Source of the DNA: Sipunculus nudus
Taxonomy: Eukaryota; Annelida; Sipuncula; Golfingiida; Sipunculidae
NCBI GenBank assembly: GCA_026874595.1
Contig: CM049312.1
Location: forward strand, 54,627,429 to 54,691,428
Reading direction: 5' to 3'
Length of the DNA: 64,000 bases
The notes beneath the pieces are model-generated. The model saw only the letters and a program-made list of their open reading frames with translations, was not told the origin of the DNA and searched no databases. Positions 10,700-22,960 of the stretch are shown in pieces; the stretch's first letter is position 1, and every line of letters starts with the position of its first letter. The position numbers and the translations under genes were made by a program.

Positions 10700-13600
10700 A
10701 GTTATTTGTGTCTTGGGTAGTATACACTGTTTTGGCCGAAGGTTTGCGATCAGTGGACCTGAGCCTAACAGACCAGTATACAACTCCTGGATCCTCTCAG
10801 GGTGAATGTACAGCCATCAATACCAACAGTTTTAGACATGCCGTGGGTCCGACCATGTATATCTCGTGGATCTATCAAACACAGATGTAGGCTATGTGGA
10901 GCATGTGCACAGTGCCCTGCTATACCAAGCTACTGTGCCACAGTGATTGGCAAATGTTATTGAACCCACTATTGACAATCTAGCAGCACCACTTACAAAG
11001 GAAGGGGAGGGGGGGCACAGCTGGCAGTAGCTTGCTGGCATGGCTACATGAAAACAAAGACTTAAATGGCGGTACACAATTATATTATTTCCCCATTTCC
11101 TGAAATGAATAGCACACTCCTTCCATGGGAAATAATAGTGCAAAAGCTTCAGTGAACCTGTGTGGATAAGAAAACCATGGGGAGCTGAAATGGAGATTAA
11201 ATGAGTAGGAGGGGCGGGACTTATGAAGGTCAAGCCCAGTAAATGGCCAGTGTGGGTGCATGAAGGTAGGGGCCTGTGTTTTTGCTGGCTAGTAACCTGA
11301 GTGAAATGAAGCAAGCACACACTGAGCTCAGGATGTGTAGCTGCAGGCATATGACCTAGATCACTACTACTGCATTAATCACCTCCTAAAATCAGCCACA
11401 CAGCCACTCAAGGTCACCGGAGTTAGGTCATATGGGGTCAAGCCAGTCATGTGTTGCCTCAGGTGGCACAGAGTGCACCCAGCTTGTATATAACAGCCTT
11501 GACCTTTGATGATGAGCGCTAGGCCTGAACTCTCAGCAAGTGCAATATGGTCTACATTATGTTAACCGTCACAGTTGATTAGGATCTGCCAGACCATGGA
11601 GACTTATTCATAGCTCACCTCATTAAGACAGGCAGCCTTTTTACTACACCCACTCATTTGATCACTATAATTAGCTTTAAATGATTCAACATATGTTCTG
11701 CTATTTATAATTCTCAAGCTGCTTCCTTGTTTTGAAATTATGATCCACAAAATTTTACTCATTTTCTGAATATTGAAATTTTAGCAAGAAAATGTCCAGA
11801 AATGAAAGTATTTGTAACATATAGCTCTGTTAGAGATACTAAGCTTATAATCCTTCATAATTAAGTGCATAAAAATATTTATTATTGTGCAATATTTGAC
11901 TTGATGTTGCAATTATTTCCCCAATGAACTATTTATACAGCTGTTTCTTAGCACAATACAGGTAGTCTCTCTAGTGAAAACAATAATGATAAAATCATTG
12001 ACATTTTTGGTACCATATGTCATTATAATTAAATTAAATATCTGTAAAAAAACTGTTGTTGATGTTTGGCTTAATATAAAGGTGACAAATATCATATTTT
12101 GGGTTTAAAAAGAACAGAGCCATGTCATTATGTTGTTTTTCAACTCTGGAATAAATGTCATGATTTGGCTATCTGGCATTTGCTGTTACTTGAATATATG
12201 TTATCAACTTTTTTTCATCACCAGGCTAATGACTTCTAGTTACAAATAACAATACCTTGGGTGTAATGAGACTGTCTGGGTGTTAGAAACATGTTATATA
12301 TTGTGTGTTATATTATGTTTGTCTTAGCATGAAATGTCTGGTTAGGACTTCAAGGGTTACCAAAGTTTTCAAGGTGGCATTGTGACCCTGCATTACTCTA
12401 TAGAGCCAGACATCTAGCCTAATAAGAATATCTTGACATGAATAATTCATTAGATGACCCTGGGGACATCATTAATTCACCGTGTGACATAGCACATACC
12501 ATGATAACATAACAAATAAATACAAAATGGCCTCTTAACCCATATTTTGTTGGTGTAACTGAGCTACATCTGATACCTCTCTCAAAACATATCAATGTAA
12601 ATCCTGAATTTGATTCCTCTATGAATTTTTAAGACTTTGGAATATGTGGACTTCAGTGACACTATTAATATATATTATACTACATATTTCATGGTTTCAG
12701 TTGTGAACATATTTTCAGCCATGGAAATAAAGTTATAGCGACAGTTTTCTATGTGAAGAAAACTGTTATCTTGAATGATATTTTTTTTTTAAATTAAAGC
12801 TTTCACAAATGAATGCACAGCACACACAAGTTTGATATACCACATTACCAGACTAAAGCTGATAACTTGAAAAGCACGTTGTCCTTCAAATTAGATTTCT
12901 ATTTATCTGCACACAAATAAATTCTGGTACACTCAACCTAACACATGATATAATAAGTAACATCATGAATGGCACTACATACAGAGCAACACACAGAGAT
13001 TTCAGAAAAATCTTCTTGCGTGGCTCCAATCTAGTGCCTATTTTACAATATATGTTCAGTTGAATTGCTTTATATATAAATACTATGACTAATCTCATTA
13101 CTAACCAAATTCATATACACATTTTGTTCACACAACTTCATCAAAATCTATTCACAACTGTTTGAGCAAAGGTGGTAAGAGACAAACAAAGCAAGTAACT
13201 AACCAACTGTGATGAAAACATGCTACCTCCTGGATCTATAATAAACAAACACAAAATGCTCTTGGGTGAAACAAATTCTGCTTGTGCGGTGACAGCAATA
13301 GCAACTGGCAAAACAGAAATGAGAGTTGCCGTAACAAAAACAGTGATTTCTCAGAATCATTGTTTCAAGTTTTTAGGGGTAAAGGTTATGTAGTCTGATC
13401 CTGCCATACTGTTTAATTCAGTGGAAGTGACCTCATTTTTTGTTTACAAATGCTGCCTGATCAAAATGTTACCATAGAAACGGAATGATAAATCAAATAA
13501 TCATAGAGACTGGTCCCCCGTGAGGCATTAACTGTAATGCATTACAACCAGAACCCTGAAAGAGACCGATATCTTTGTTGTAGGCATCAGAAAACAAAGT

Positions 13601-15780
13601 ACACACACAGATCAATCACTGCAGAGCCAGCACTCCTCCACCATAACACTGCTTGTCTCATGAAGCATGCCAGCATGAAGGGAGCCGGGTGATATATACT
13701 GGTGTGACAATAAACATTAGAGCTGGGCACCAGTAGAAACTGTGTAATTTTAAAGTACAGCCAGTGTGATTTATCAATGCACTCATGCATTATGCTAAAA
13801 ACACTAAAACCAGTTCACGCACAAAACGGGTTTAAAACATTTTGGGCAATGCAAAATAATCAAATTGGTTTCAGGTTGTATCGTGCCTTCACATGGATAT
13901 CTAGCACCAATGCATGAGGTGTACAATTCATATTTGTAAAAAAACATATAACAGCATGCTGCCACAAGCATTCCTGCCACCCTTTTGACCCAGTTGCTGC
14001 TTCAAAACTAGGTCTAAAGTATTGTATGTGAACTGAGTGTTCATACAGCCCTTTAGCCGCGCAGATAATTCAATTTGCATGGAACCAGTTTGAAACCATT
14101 ACTGAGCTGGGTTCCAAACATTTTGGCCTTGTTGACTGAAAATTCTTTTGATTGCTGTGAGAATGCTAAATTCACAATTAAAATGGTTAGAAACTGTTTT
14201 GCATTTGCTGTGTGAAACGGGATTTATGATATAAGTATTAATACACAGACATACACCATATCAATTTTGCCTGAAAAAATAGCTAAATGCCACATTTGCT
14301 ATGCACAGATGTATCAAATGAAAAAAGACATTCAAAATCCTCCTCCATGATTCAGATTTTATAACCAAACCAATTAAATTTACATGGATGGTGAAGATAC
14401 AATTTCTTTTTATTCTGCATGGAGTAGCCCCTCTTTTTAAGGTAATAAAAGTTTAAATTACACAAAGGAATTATAAACAGATGTTAAATTGATTGCAACC
14501 CTTCAATTAAAAGCATCATCTATTCAATTGTTAAAGCCTTAGTAAACACAGTGGTATTTTTGCTAAATCTCTATATTTGTGATGAATGATATAAAACAGC
14601 ACATGTCTAAATAGCAGTAGTATGTATGGTATAATTTTTTTTTTCATTATTTTTTTATGTTTTATGTGTTAAATCTGTGTATTTCTAGAATTGATGGGTA
14701 GTGCCATGGCTGTTGTTTCCACAGAATGAACTTTTCACATACTGCAAGTATATGTACTTAGACTGCTATGGTTGTTAATATTTACAAAATAAGCCTATAA
14801 ACAAATTCAAGTGAGATAATCTATTGGTAAGCAGTTATAGTGAGTTTCCTGAAAATCAATCAAAGCCCTGGTAAGTTATTGCGGCGCCACTAAAAGTTAA
14901 CAGATAAATTGACAGATGGATGGACAGATGGAAGGACAGACTTAGGATAAATCATAATATGTCTTTTAAAAAATCCAAAATTCTTTCAAGTGTGACCAAA
15001 ACCCATCAACTCTGGAGACCCTTAAGATGCCCTTGCTACTATAATAAGAAGTAGATCCACATAAAACTTTTTGAGATATAGCGTCACATATGAAATGTAA
15101 AAATTAAAAATTCATAAAAGACCCATAAGATGCACCTGCTACTACAATTTGAAGTGGATCCCAGTAAAACCTTTTGAGATACTGCGTCACATAACAATTG
15201 TTTACGGACGGACGGCACGACAGAAGGACGGAGCTAATCACTATACCCTGAGCTGAGGCGGGGTTGGGGATAATGAGTTCAATGAGCAGATCATGTAACA
15301 GAAAACTATACACTTAAAATGGATAATTTTGTATCTATTGGAAATAAATAATTGTTATTTAATGACAATTAAATCATTATCACAATCAGAGAACAACAAC
15401 ATTCATTATCACAATCAGAGAACAACATTCTTCAACGAGTATGTTGGTAACAACAGCAAGTAACCCCGACATGAATGATAAAAAAATTCATCAAATGATA
15501 AACAGGTGATGACAGAGACTCATGTCAAAAGGAAACGAGCCACAGTGAAAATAACACAGCATTTGTCCATGACAAAAAAATCCCTATGTACACATGATAC
15601 AACTTGCTGAAACCCTGACTTCATGACAAATTATCATGTAAAGTAGATCAATATGGGATTATAAACATAAAATAAACACTCATCACTAGATATGAAATAA
15701 GAGGATAAACAATTTTCCAGCTCAACATAAGCAAATATACACTGATCCAAGATGGCTTCCAGCAAGCTACAGCGTAAACT
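10700..15780. other. No gene recognised
   Basis: Mostly AT-rich, with a mildly GC-richer stretch at 10900-11500. The 152-codon minus-strand open frame at 10892-11350 has no recognisable domain. Short GGACAGATGG and GGACGGACGG tracts at about 14920-14945 and 15200-15230 are probably ends of degraded repeats. Confidence 0.4.
13468..13481. promoter_or_regulatory. RFX X-box motif
   Basis: GTTACCATAGAAAC fits the consensus GTHNYYATRRNAAC at every position. No neighbouring gene was identified. Confidence 0.3.
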
Positions 15781-15783
15781 TAC

Positions 15784-15830
15784 CTCCATAAGTACATGTA
15801 AGGTGGTTTAGGTATCTGTAGATTGATCAT
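15784..15830 (-). CDS. Candidate first exon of an unidentified gene
   Basis: On the minus strand an ATG at 15830 opens MINLQIPKPPYMYLW and runs to a strong donor, GGAG|GTAAGT, leaving in phase 2. That phase fits the candidate exon at 6286-6466. Upstream on the same strand (15890-16450) the DNA is GC-richer, as a promoter or 5' UTR would be. The stretch is too short to identify. A 5' UTR exon with its acceptor at CTACAG, inside the frame, is an alternative. Confidence 0.3.
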
Positions 15831-16920
15831 GGATGGTTTTAATAACAAAGGGTTCCAGCAATTAATCTCCTGTCTCCTTCAACCTGTTATAGCCTGCGGG
15901 CAGAAGGACAACACTGGTTTCCTTTGACGACAGCACAGGCATGTGTCACAACAACGCTGCTGATTGAATCTGCAGCAGTGATAATTCTGACTGTAGGAGA
16001 GCCTGGTGCCAGTGTTTCCAGAGCATGTCCCCAGAACAGCTCGTGTAGAGGTTCTTTCCTCGTCTTGTGCCAGAAACTTGTGTCCTATACTCCAGGGAAG
16101 CCAGTGAAGACTAACACCAGCTAATTAACATGCAGCTAGCTACTAATATCATGCCTACTGAGCCCTCAGCTCTTGCCATCCAGGAATTCTGGGGACTGAG
16201 GTGACACATCTCCCAGTAATAGGGGGAGGTGCCGGTATCACCTGTGTCATTGCGTGAAATGTGCCTGATTATCAATAGTAGACAACCCCTCCCTGCAAAA
16301 ACAATGAACAGCTATTGTGGAGTCCACCAGTTCCAAGAAATCGCTGTGGATAAAATGTACCCCGATGTATGATGAATAAGCTATAGATTTATCCTACCAA
16401 ACGCTGCGCTGCACGCAACGCGAATGACAGACTAGTTCTCGCAGTGTACATTTCCCTGACACATAAATTTGAAATTGACAGCATCACCATTCATTACAGG
16501 GCCCAGCCTGTCATGCCCAGTGCATCTAAATCAGTCCTTCCATTGTACCACTGTTGGCATTTTTCTACCTTGGGGCACAAATCAACGTGGAAATTTGCTA
16601 GTCGCCATTAAATATTTAGATGCTACTGTGTCTGAAAAGGAAAAACTCTGCCTAAATATATGATTTATTACAGCAATCGCTCTCTGGCTCTTTTTATTGC
16701 GAACCATGGGAAAATAACAAAGGTGACTGGTTCTTGGCTCAGGTTCAAGATATTATCTACATAGACCAAAAGAAAGTAAGTAAATATAGCCTTCCTGTGT
16801 CTGGGCTACAGGTAACAAATCAACATGAATCAACTGATAAAATACAATAAATGTACTCTTAACAAGATACTAGGGAAACCTAAAACTAAACTGATATGCT
16901 AAACCATATATCAGGCTTAT
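15831..16920. other. GC-richer stretch, no gene recognised
   Basis: Roughly 15890-16450 is GC-richer than the surroundings. It could be a promoter or 5' region of a minus-strand gene, but no coding frame is convincing. Confidence 0.3.
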
Positions 16921-16940
16921 CAATGGAATAGATATAATAT

Positions 16941-16957
16941 ATACATGTATATATATA

Positions 16958-17045
<88 letters not shown>
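16941..17045. repeat. TA dinucleotide microsatellite
   Basis: Long TATATA run with a few TTTATA and TGTATA interruptions. A shorter TA run lies at 17909-17931. Confidence 0.9.
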
Positions 17046-18420
17046 ACATATATATGTATTTTGCAAACCTGATTCGAAAAAAAAATATACTTCTGTTCTA
17101 TTTAATAGGTTAAATATTGGGAATTTTATGTGATGAGGGGGGTTTTGACAATTAAAATATTTGTGAAGAAAGGGTCAGGAATAAAGAACTTAGAAAGGCC
17201 TAGAAAAGTCCCTGACCTGTTAAAGACAATCATAAAATTTGTAATAAATATGGTACAAGCTCTCCCAGCTTTCCTGCAGCTTAAAATTAGGAATTCAGCT
17301 TCTGAAACACAGGATGGCAAATAGCACCCAAGACATAAAATAAAGTCTATTTCACCACTACGTCACAAAATAAACTACTAAGTACCATTCTTCTTTATGT
17401 GCAGTCTCAGGGAAAATGAATTCAACTAACGACATCATCCATTTGGCACAATATATGTACTGAAAATATCAAAACCCACACACTAAATTAAATGCGTGAA
17501 AAACCTCATGATGAATCAACAATCCTGTTTATAAAACGATACACTCACTGTCACTGATTCAAAATGTCTTGCGTGATATTTTGGGCTGAATGAATCATGT
17601 GCTGCGTCCAAAGAAATATAATGCTTCCAGCTTTCTCTCCAAGATTACCATGCGCGAGGTTTTTCAATCTGTCTAAACAGTGGACAAAGAGGCCTTAATG
17701 GAATACAGAGTTTTGGGTGATAGTTTTTGAATTATTATCAGGTAAGCAATTCATCATAGTAAAATATCATGAAAAATATCACAAGACTGCAAATTATGGT
17801 AACAGCATCAATATATACAAGGATGATGGTGAGGATACACCATCATGAGGAGGCAGCTAATTACTGGTGCAAGTGTTTTTATATTACAAATGTTTTATAC
17901 ATGCACACAAATATATATATATATATATATACCCGTTAACACAGTTTCACAAGTTTAATCCATATACACATGCACATAAGTGAAACCTGAAAGTGGAACC
18001 TGGCAGTCAATATATCCACTTAGTCAGAAGATCAGTTTTAAACCTCGTTCCAAACCAGGTTTTAAAACTGTTTATTAAAATTGTCAGAAAACAAGTGATG
18101 TTTTAACTGTTGCCTGATAAAACAAATTAAAAACTGGTTTCACAGTTTTCAGATCTGCCATTTGAAGGGGTGTATGTCTCATTCCATCTGAATTGGCATG
18201 AGATCTGTACCAATCCCCTTTCAATTGGCAGACCTGTAAAATATCAGATCGATCAAGGCAGAAAATGTCCTCCTCAGCTCTTAAGTCAGTAGATTTTCTA
18301 CAGTGGATATTTGATACTGTGTTTTTCTCTCATTTTTACACATTTTCTGAACTTTTATGAAGCTCTATGTGAGTATTGTGAAGACAAACAGGCAAGGTCC
18401 AAATTTAATCCCTTCAAGCA
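17046..18420. other. No gene recognised
   Basis: AT-rich sequence. Open frames at 17126-17324 overlap on both strands with no recognisable product. Confidence 0.4.
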
Positions 18421-19930
18421 ACATGATGCCTTGCTTGGCTGATACCTAGCAACAGGAAACCATGCTGGGCAGATACCTTAGCAACACGAGGCCATGCTTG
18501 GCAACATGAGGTCCTGCTGGGCTGATACCTGAGCAACACGAGGCCCTGCTGTGCTAATACCTGAGCAACATGAGGCCCTGCTGGCTGATACCTGAGTCAC
18601 ATAAGGCCCTGCTTGGCTGGTACCTTAGCAATATGAGGCCATGCTTGGCTGATATCTGAGCAACATGAGGCCCAACTGGCTAATACCTGAGTCACATAAG
18701 GCCCTGCTGGGCTGGTACCTTAGCAATATGAGGCCATGCTTGGATGATACCTGAGCAACATGAGGCCCTGCTGCCTGATACCTGAGACACATAAGGCCCT
18801 GCTGGGCTGGTACCTTAGCAATATGGGGCCATGCTTGGCTGATACCTGAGCAACATGAGGCCCTGCTGCCTGATACCTGAGTCACATAAGGCCCTGCTGG
18901 GCTGGTACCTTAGCAATATGAGGCCATGCTTGGCTTATACCTGAGCAACACAAGGCCCTGCTGCCTGATACCTGAGTCACATGAGGCCCTGCTGGGCTGG
19001 TACCTTAGCAATATGAGGCCATGCTTGGCTGATACCTGAGCAACATGAGGCCCTGCTGGCTGATACCTGAGTCACATAAGGCACATGAGGCCCTGCTGCC
19101 TGATACCTGAATCACATAAGGCCCTGCTGGGCTGGTACCTTAGCAATATGAGGCCATGCTTGGCTGATACCTGAGCAACATGAGGCCCTGCTGCCGGATA
19201 CCTGAGACACATAAGGCCCTGCTGGGCTGGTACCTTAGCAATATGAGGCCATGCTTGGCTGATACCTGAGCAACATGAGGCCCTGCTGGCTGATACCTGA
19301 GTCACATAAGGCACATGAGGCCCTGCTGCCTGATACCTGAATCACATAAGGCCCTGCTGGGCTGGTACCTTAGCAATATGAGGCCATGCTTGGCTGATAC
19401 CTGAGCAACATGAGGCCCAACTGGCTAATACCTGAGTCACATAAGGCCATGGTAGGCTGATGCCTGAGCCACATGAGGTTCGGCTGGGCTGATACCTGAG
19501 CCACATGAGGACCTGCTGTGCTGATATCTGAGCAACAAGAGGCCTTGTTGTGCTGGTACTCAGCTTGGCCCAAGTTCTTGTTGTGCTAGTTTTCGGCCAA
19601 CACAAGGCCTAATCACATGCTCCACTACTCGGCTTACCCAAATCCTTGTTGTGTGGTACTCGGCAAATATAAGGCCTTGTTGTGCTGTTACTCAGCTAAC
19701 ATTAAGCCTTATTGTGCTGGTACTCAGCTTACACAAATTATTATTGTGCTGGTACTCAGCTTATATAAGGCCTTGTTGTGCTGATATTCAAGGTAAATAA
19801 TGCCCTCCTGTGCTGTTTTCTCTAACAAAATGAGGCCCTTTTATGCTGAAACTTGGTAACAGGAGGCCTTGCTGTGCTGTTGCTACAGCAATATGGGGCC
19901 TCATTGTGTTGATATTTAGGCAAGATTTAG
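18421..19930. repeat. Minisatellite, ~31-32-bp monomers in a 95-bp higher-order unit
   Basis: The monomer resembles GATACCTGAGCAACATGAGG plus CCCTGCTG. The sub-type containing GGTACCTTAGCAATATG recurs with its TACCT at 18621, 18716, 18811, 18906, 19001, 19136, 19231 and 19366. Spacing is exactly 95 bases except for two 135-base steps, each with an extra 40 bases. The right half (19450-19930) is increasingly degenerate. Open frames across it on the minus strand (18625-18885, 19072-19314, 19342-19605) only translate the repeat. Confidence 0.92.
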
Positions 19931-22470
19931 CAGTGTTGAAAAAAAAACATGACAACATGAAATGGTCCTGTTATGAAATGCTTGAACAGTTTGATTTTGC
20001 ACCTCTGTGCTGATACTGAGTTGCCATCAGGCACATTAAAAGGCGGCGGTGTAATATAACAGCAGACTGAGTCTGCTACACTCAAAACAAGCTGAACAAT
20101 ATCAACAGAAAGACCAGAGCTACTGCATCTTGAAACTATCAAGCTGCCCAAGATAACAGGGTGCCTAGCAACTCAGGAACAATAAACCTCAGTAGTTCAG
20201 GAAGTTTAAGGCACTTAACATGGCCACTCCATATCCTGAGGTAACCTGCATGCACCAAGTCCATGGATTTAATGCCCTGTGGAACACCTGTATCAAAGTC
20301 AATAATGTTTCAAGCCTATCTGGTCACATGAAATAAGCTATAAATAGTACCGCCACACTTCTATTACAGAAGTTGGACAGTTGTAAGTGTTCAGTTTGTA
20401 TTTTTATTCTCTTTAAATGACTATATTTAACTGAATACAAACTAACCAAATTACTTACTGCATTCCATATCTACCTGGCATATATAATATATATATATAT
20501 AAATAAATTGCATGGTTTATTTAAAATCATAATCAGTCACACCACTTCATTTATAACCAGCAAGGTCAAAAATTAATTTATTGAAAGCACTGCATATTAT
20601 TCAAACACTCCTTTATCCAGTGATGTGTTTTATCATTTCATAAATTAAATATAAGGGTACTGTACATCAAGAAAAGAACTTTCATTATTTTTTTAAAGCA
20701 GGGGTATCCAGGTAATGAAACCCAGCTGAATCTGTCATTCTGGCATAACAGAACCATTCTTATAAAGGATCATTTTGTCGATATTGCTAAAATTACTGGG
20801 ACCAAGCATGTTCATTACGATAAAGCTGACAGCCAATGCTGAGGTGTTCACCAACTTAAAATATCCAGCAGTCACCCATGTATCTGCCAGTATCATCAGG
20901 ACTACAGAATTGCCATTTAAAAAAACTGCCATTTCAATAAAGTGGAATAACCATGACTTCTTTGTAGCATAAAATTTCTATGGGTTAAACATTAGTCATT
21001 ATCCACTGACATACAGGCCATTACAGTGTGCATAAAATCAATGTATATATTGATATGTATGACCACAGAACAAAAACACGTTATGTGGCTGATGTATGTT
21101 GTTTTAGTTTCCAGCTGGAGTGGTGAGGAGAATAGTGGTTATCGACAAAGGGAGCCGGCCAGCGCCATCAGCATGCTCAGCTCAATACAGCTTGCCGATG
21201 CTGTACACGAGGACCTGTTATGGCAGCAGTTTGCAGCGAGTGAAAAAAAATGACAACTCACTAAAATGAAATATACCTAAAAAAAACACAAGCCCCCCAC
21301 GAGCTGATAATCAATTTTGTTAGGATCTGAGTCAGCGCTGCTTGATAATGATTTACATTGAAACTGACAAGGTCAAGGACGTTGGATCCATATCCAGCTT
21401 GTCAATTTCCTCTTGCTGAATGCAGAGGCAGCCAGTGTTGCTTTGTTCAATATTGTGACGCAAAATACCTTGATCCTTAAATCAATGAGTCCAGCCGTTC
21501 ATAAAATTTAAAAAGATTGTTCAATATGTTCTAGGAGCCTGGAATTTTTAACAGTATCCCAAATTGTAGTATATAATATGTCCCAGCTGTCAGCAAGCTT
21601 TAATTGTCCCTATTTTCAACAATGATTATGTCAACTTGAGATGCTAAATCTCTTAGCAACACACCTACCACCCTGCCAGGATTCTTTAACACCCTGAGCT
21701 ACAACTGCCAGACATGTCACATGTTCAGGGTGTTAATCTACATGCAAATATTCCATTATCCTGTTATTTAAACCTTCCACTAATAAACTAAATTCAGCCA
21801 TTCACAAAACACCACGTGCTATTACAACTAATCAACATGCCATATTTCTCTGGTATATATAACATTACCTCAAGTGGTAAAGTGAGGCTGTTTCAACAAT
21901 TGAAATACCCACACTGAGCATCTGGTTGCCTAGTAACATGCAAGGCATGAAGAAATATAGCTGCAGTCATTTCTAGGAATAACACATTACGACATATCAG
22001 AATGAGGTGCAGGCGAACTGAAGCAGCTATAAGCTCTTTGCCTAACAATAGAAATAGTAATTCAGTGCAGATATAAAAGCAGACATACAATACAGTATTA
22101 TCAAGAGGGCTTCCATTATCTTAAATAGGGCTAGCTATCAGGAGATATGTTAAAACCTAATAATCTACCCATGTTTAACTATATCAATTATTGATGAAAG
22201 CATGGCTAAATCTCATGTAAAATGTTAGCACCATATTGATTAATAAACTTCTTAGAGTCTTAGACTGTCCAAAAATTATCAAGAAAAGGTAAAGATCGAG
22301 AAATGGTTTAAATCTGATGGCTGGTAGTGTAACCCTGATATTTGATATGAATGCTGATGTTGGAAGCTGGATAGCTCCATCCATTCAATTAGACCAGTGA
22401 TGCCATCTAGAATTTCTTTTTAGCCCTCAGCCTTATAGGCTGAAGAGCTATTATCGTCTCCCAAGCTTTC
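19931..22470. other. No gene recognised
   Basis: AT-rich, with a GC-richer block at 21100-21255. Its + frame ends AISMLSSIQLADAVHEDLL...SEKK and stop; I do not recognise it and the splice context is weak. TA run at 20484-20501. Confidence 0.35.
21925..21937. promoter_or_regulatory. RFX-type inverted repeat with 1-base spacer
   Basis: GTTGCC-T-AGTAAC fits the vertebrate RFX consensus GTNRCC(N0-3)RGYAAC. No adjacent gene was recognised. Confidence 0.25.
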
Positions 22471-22477
22471 CATCTGG

Positions 22478-22960
22478 CATCTGTAAAAGTCCTGTACCTC
22501 AGAAGTAACCAAGAAATTCCTGCACCTCAGAAATAACAAACAAGGTTTTGTACCTCAGAAATAACCAAGAAAGTCCTGTACGTCAGAAATAACCAAGAAA
22601 GTCATGCACCTCAGAAGTAACCAAGAAGTCATGCACCTCAGAAGTAACCAAGAAAGTCCTGTACCTCAGAAGTAACAAAGAAAGTCCTGCACCTCAGAAG
22701 TAACAAAGAAAGTCCTGTACCTCAGAAGTAACCAAGAAAGTCCTGCACCTCAAAAGTAACCAAGAAAGTCCTGTACCTCAAAAGTAACCAAGAAAGTCCT
22801 GCACCTCAGAAGTAACCAAGAAAGTCCTGTACCTCAGAAGTAACCAAGAAAGTCCTGTACCTCAGAAATAACAAAAAAGGTCTTGTACCTCAGAAATAAC
22901 AAAGAAAGTCTTGTATGTCAGAACAACCAAGAAAGTCTTGTCCTCAGAAATGACCACATA
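22478..22960. repeat. 28-bp minisatellite, about 17 copies
   Basis: Unit close to AAAGTCCTGTACCTCAGAAG plus TAACCAAG, with alternating TGTACC and TGCACC variants and a few indels. Non-coding. Confidence 0.92.

Noticed and set aside
10892-11350. 152-codon minus-strand open frame
   Set aside because: Composition is Ser/His/Pro-rich without any motif; probably chance in a locally GC-richer stretch.
18625-19605. Several minus-strand frames rich in Gln, Ser and Cys
   Set aside because: They translate the 95-bp minisatellite and change frame with each indel.
21108-21251. GC-richer + frame ending ...LADAVHEDLLWQQFAASEKK
   Set aside because: Looks faintly coding, but no usable donor, no partner exon and no known family.
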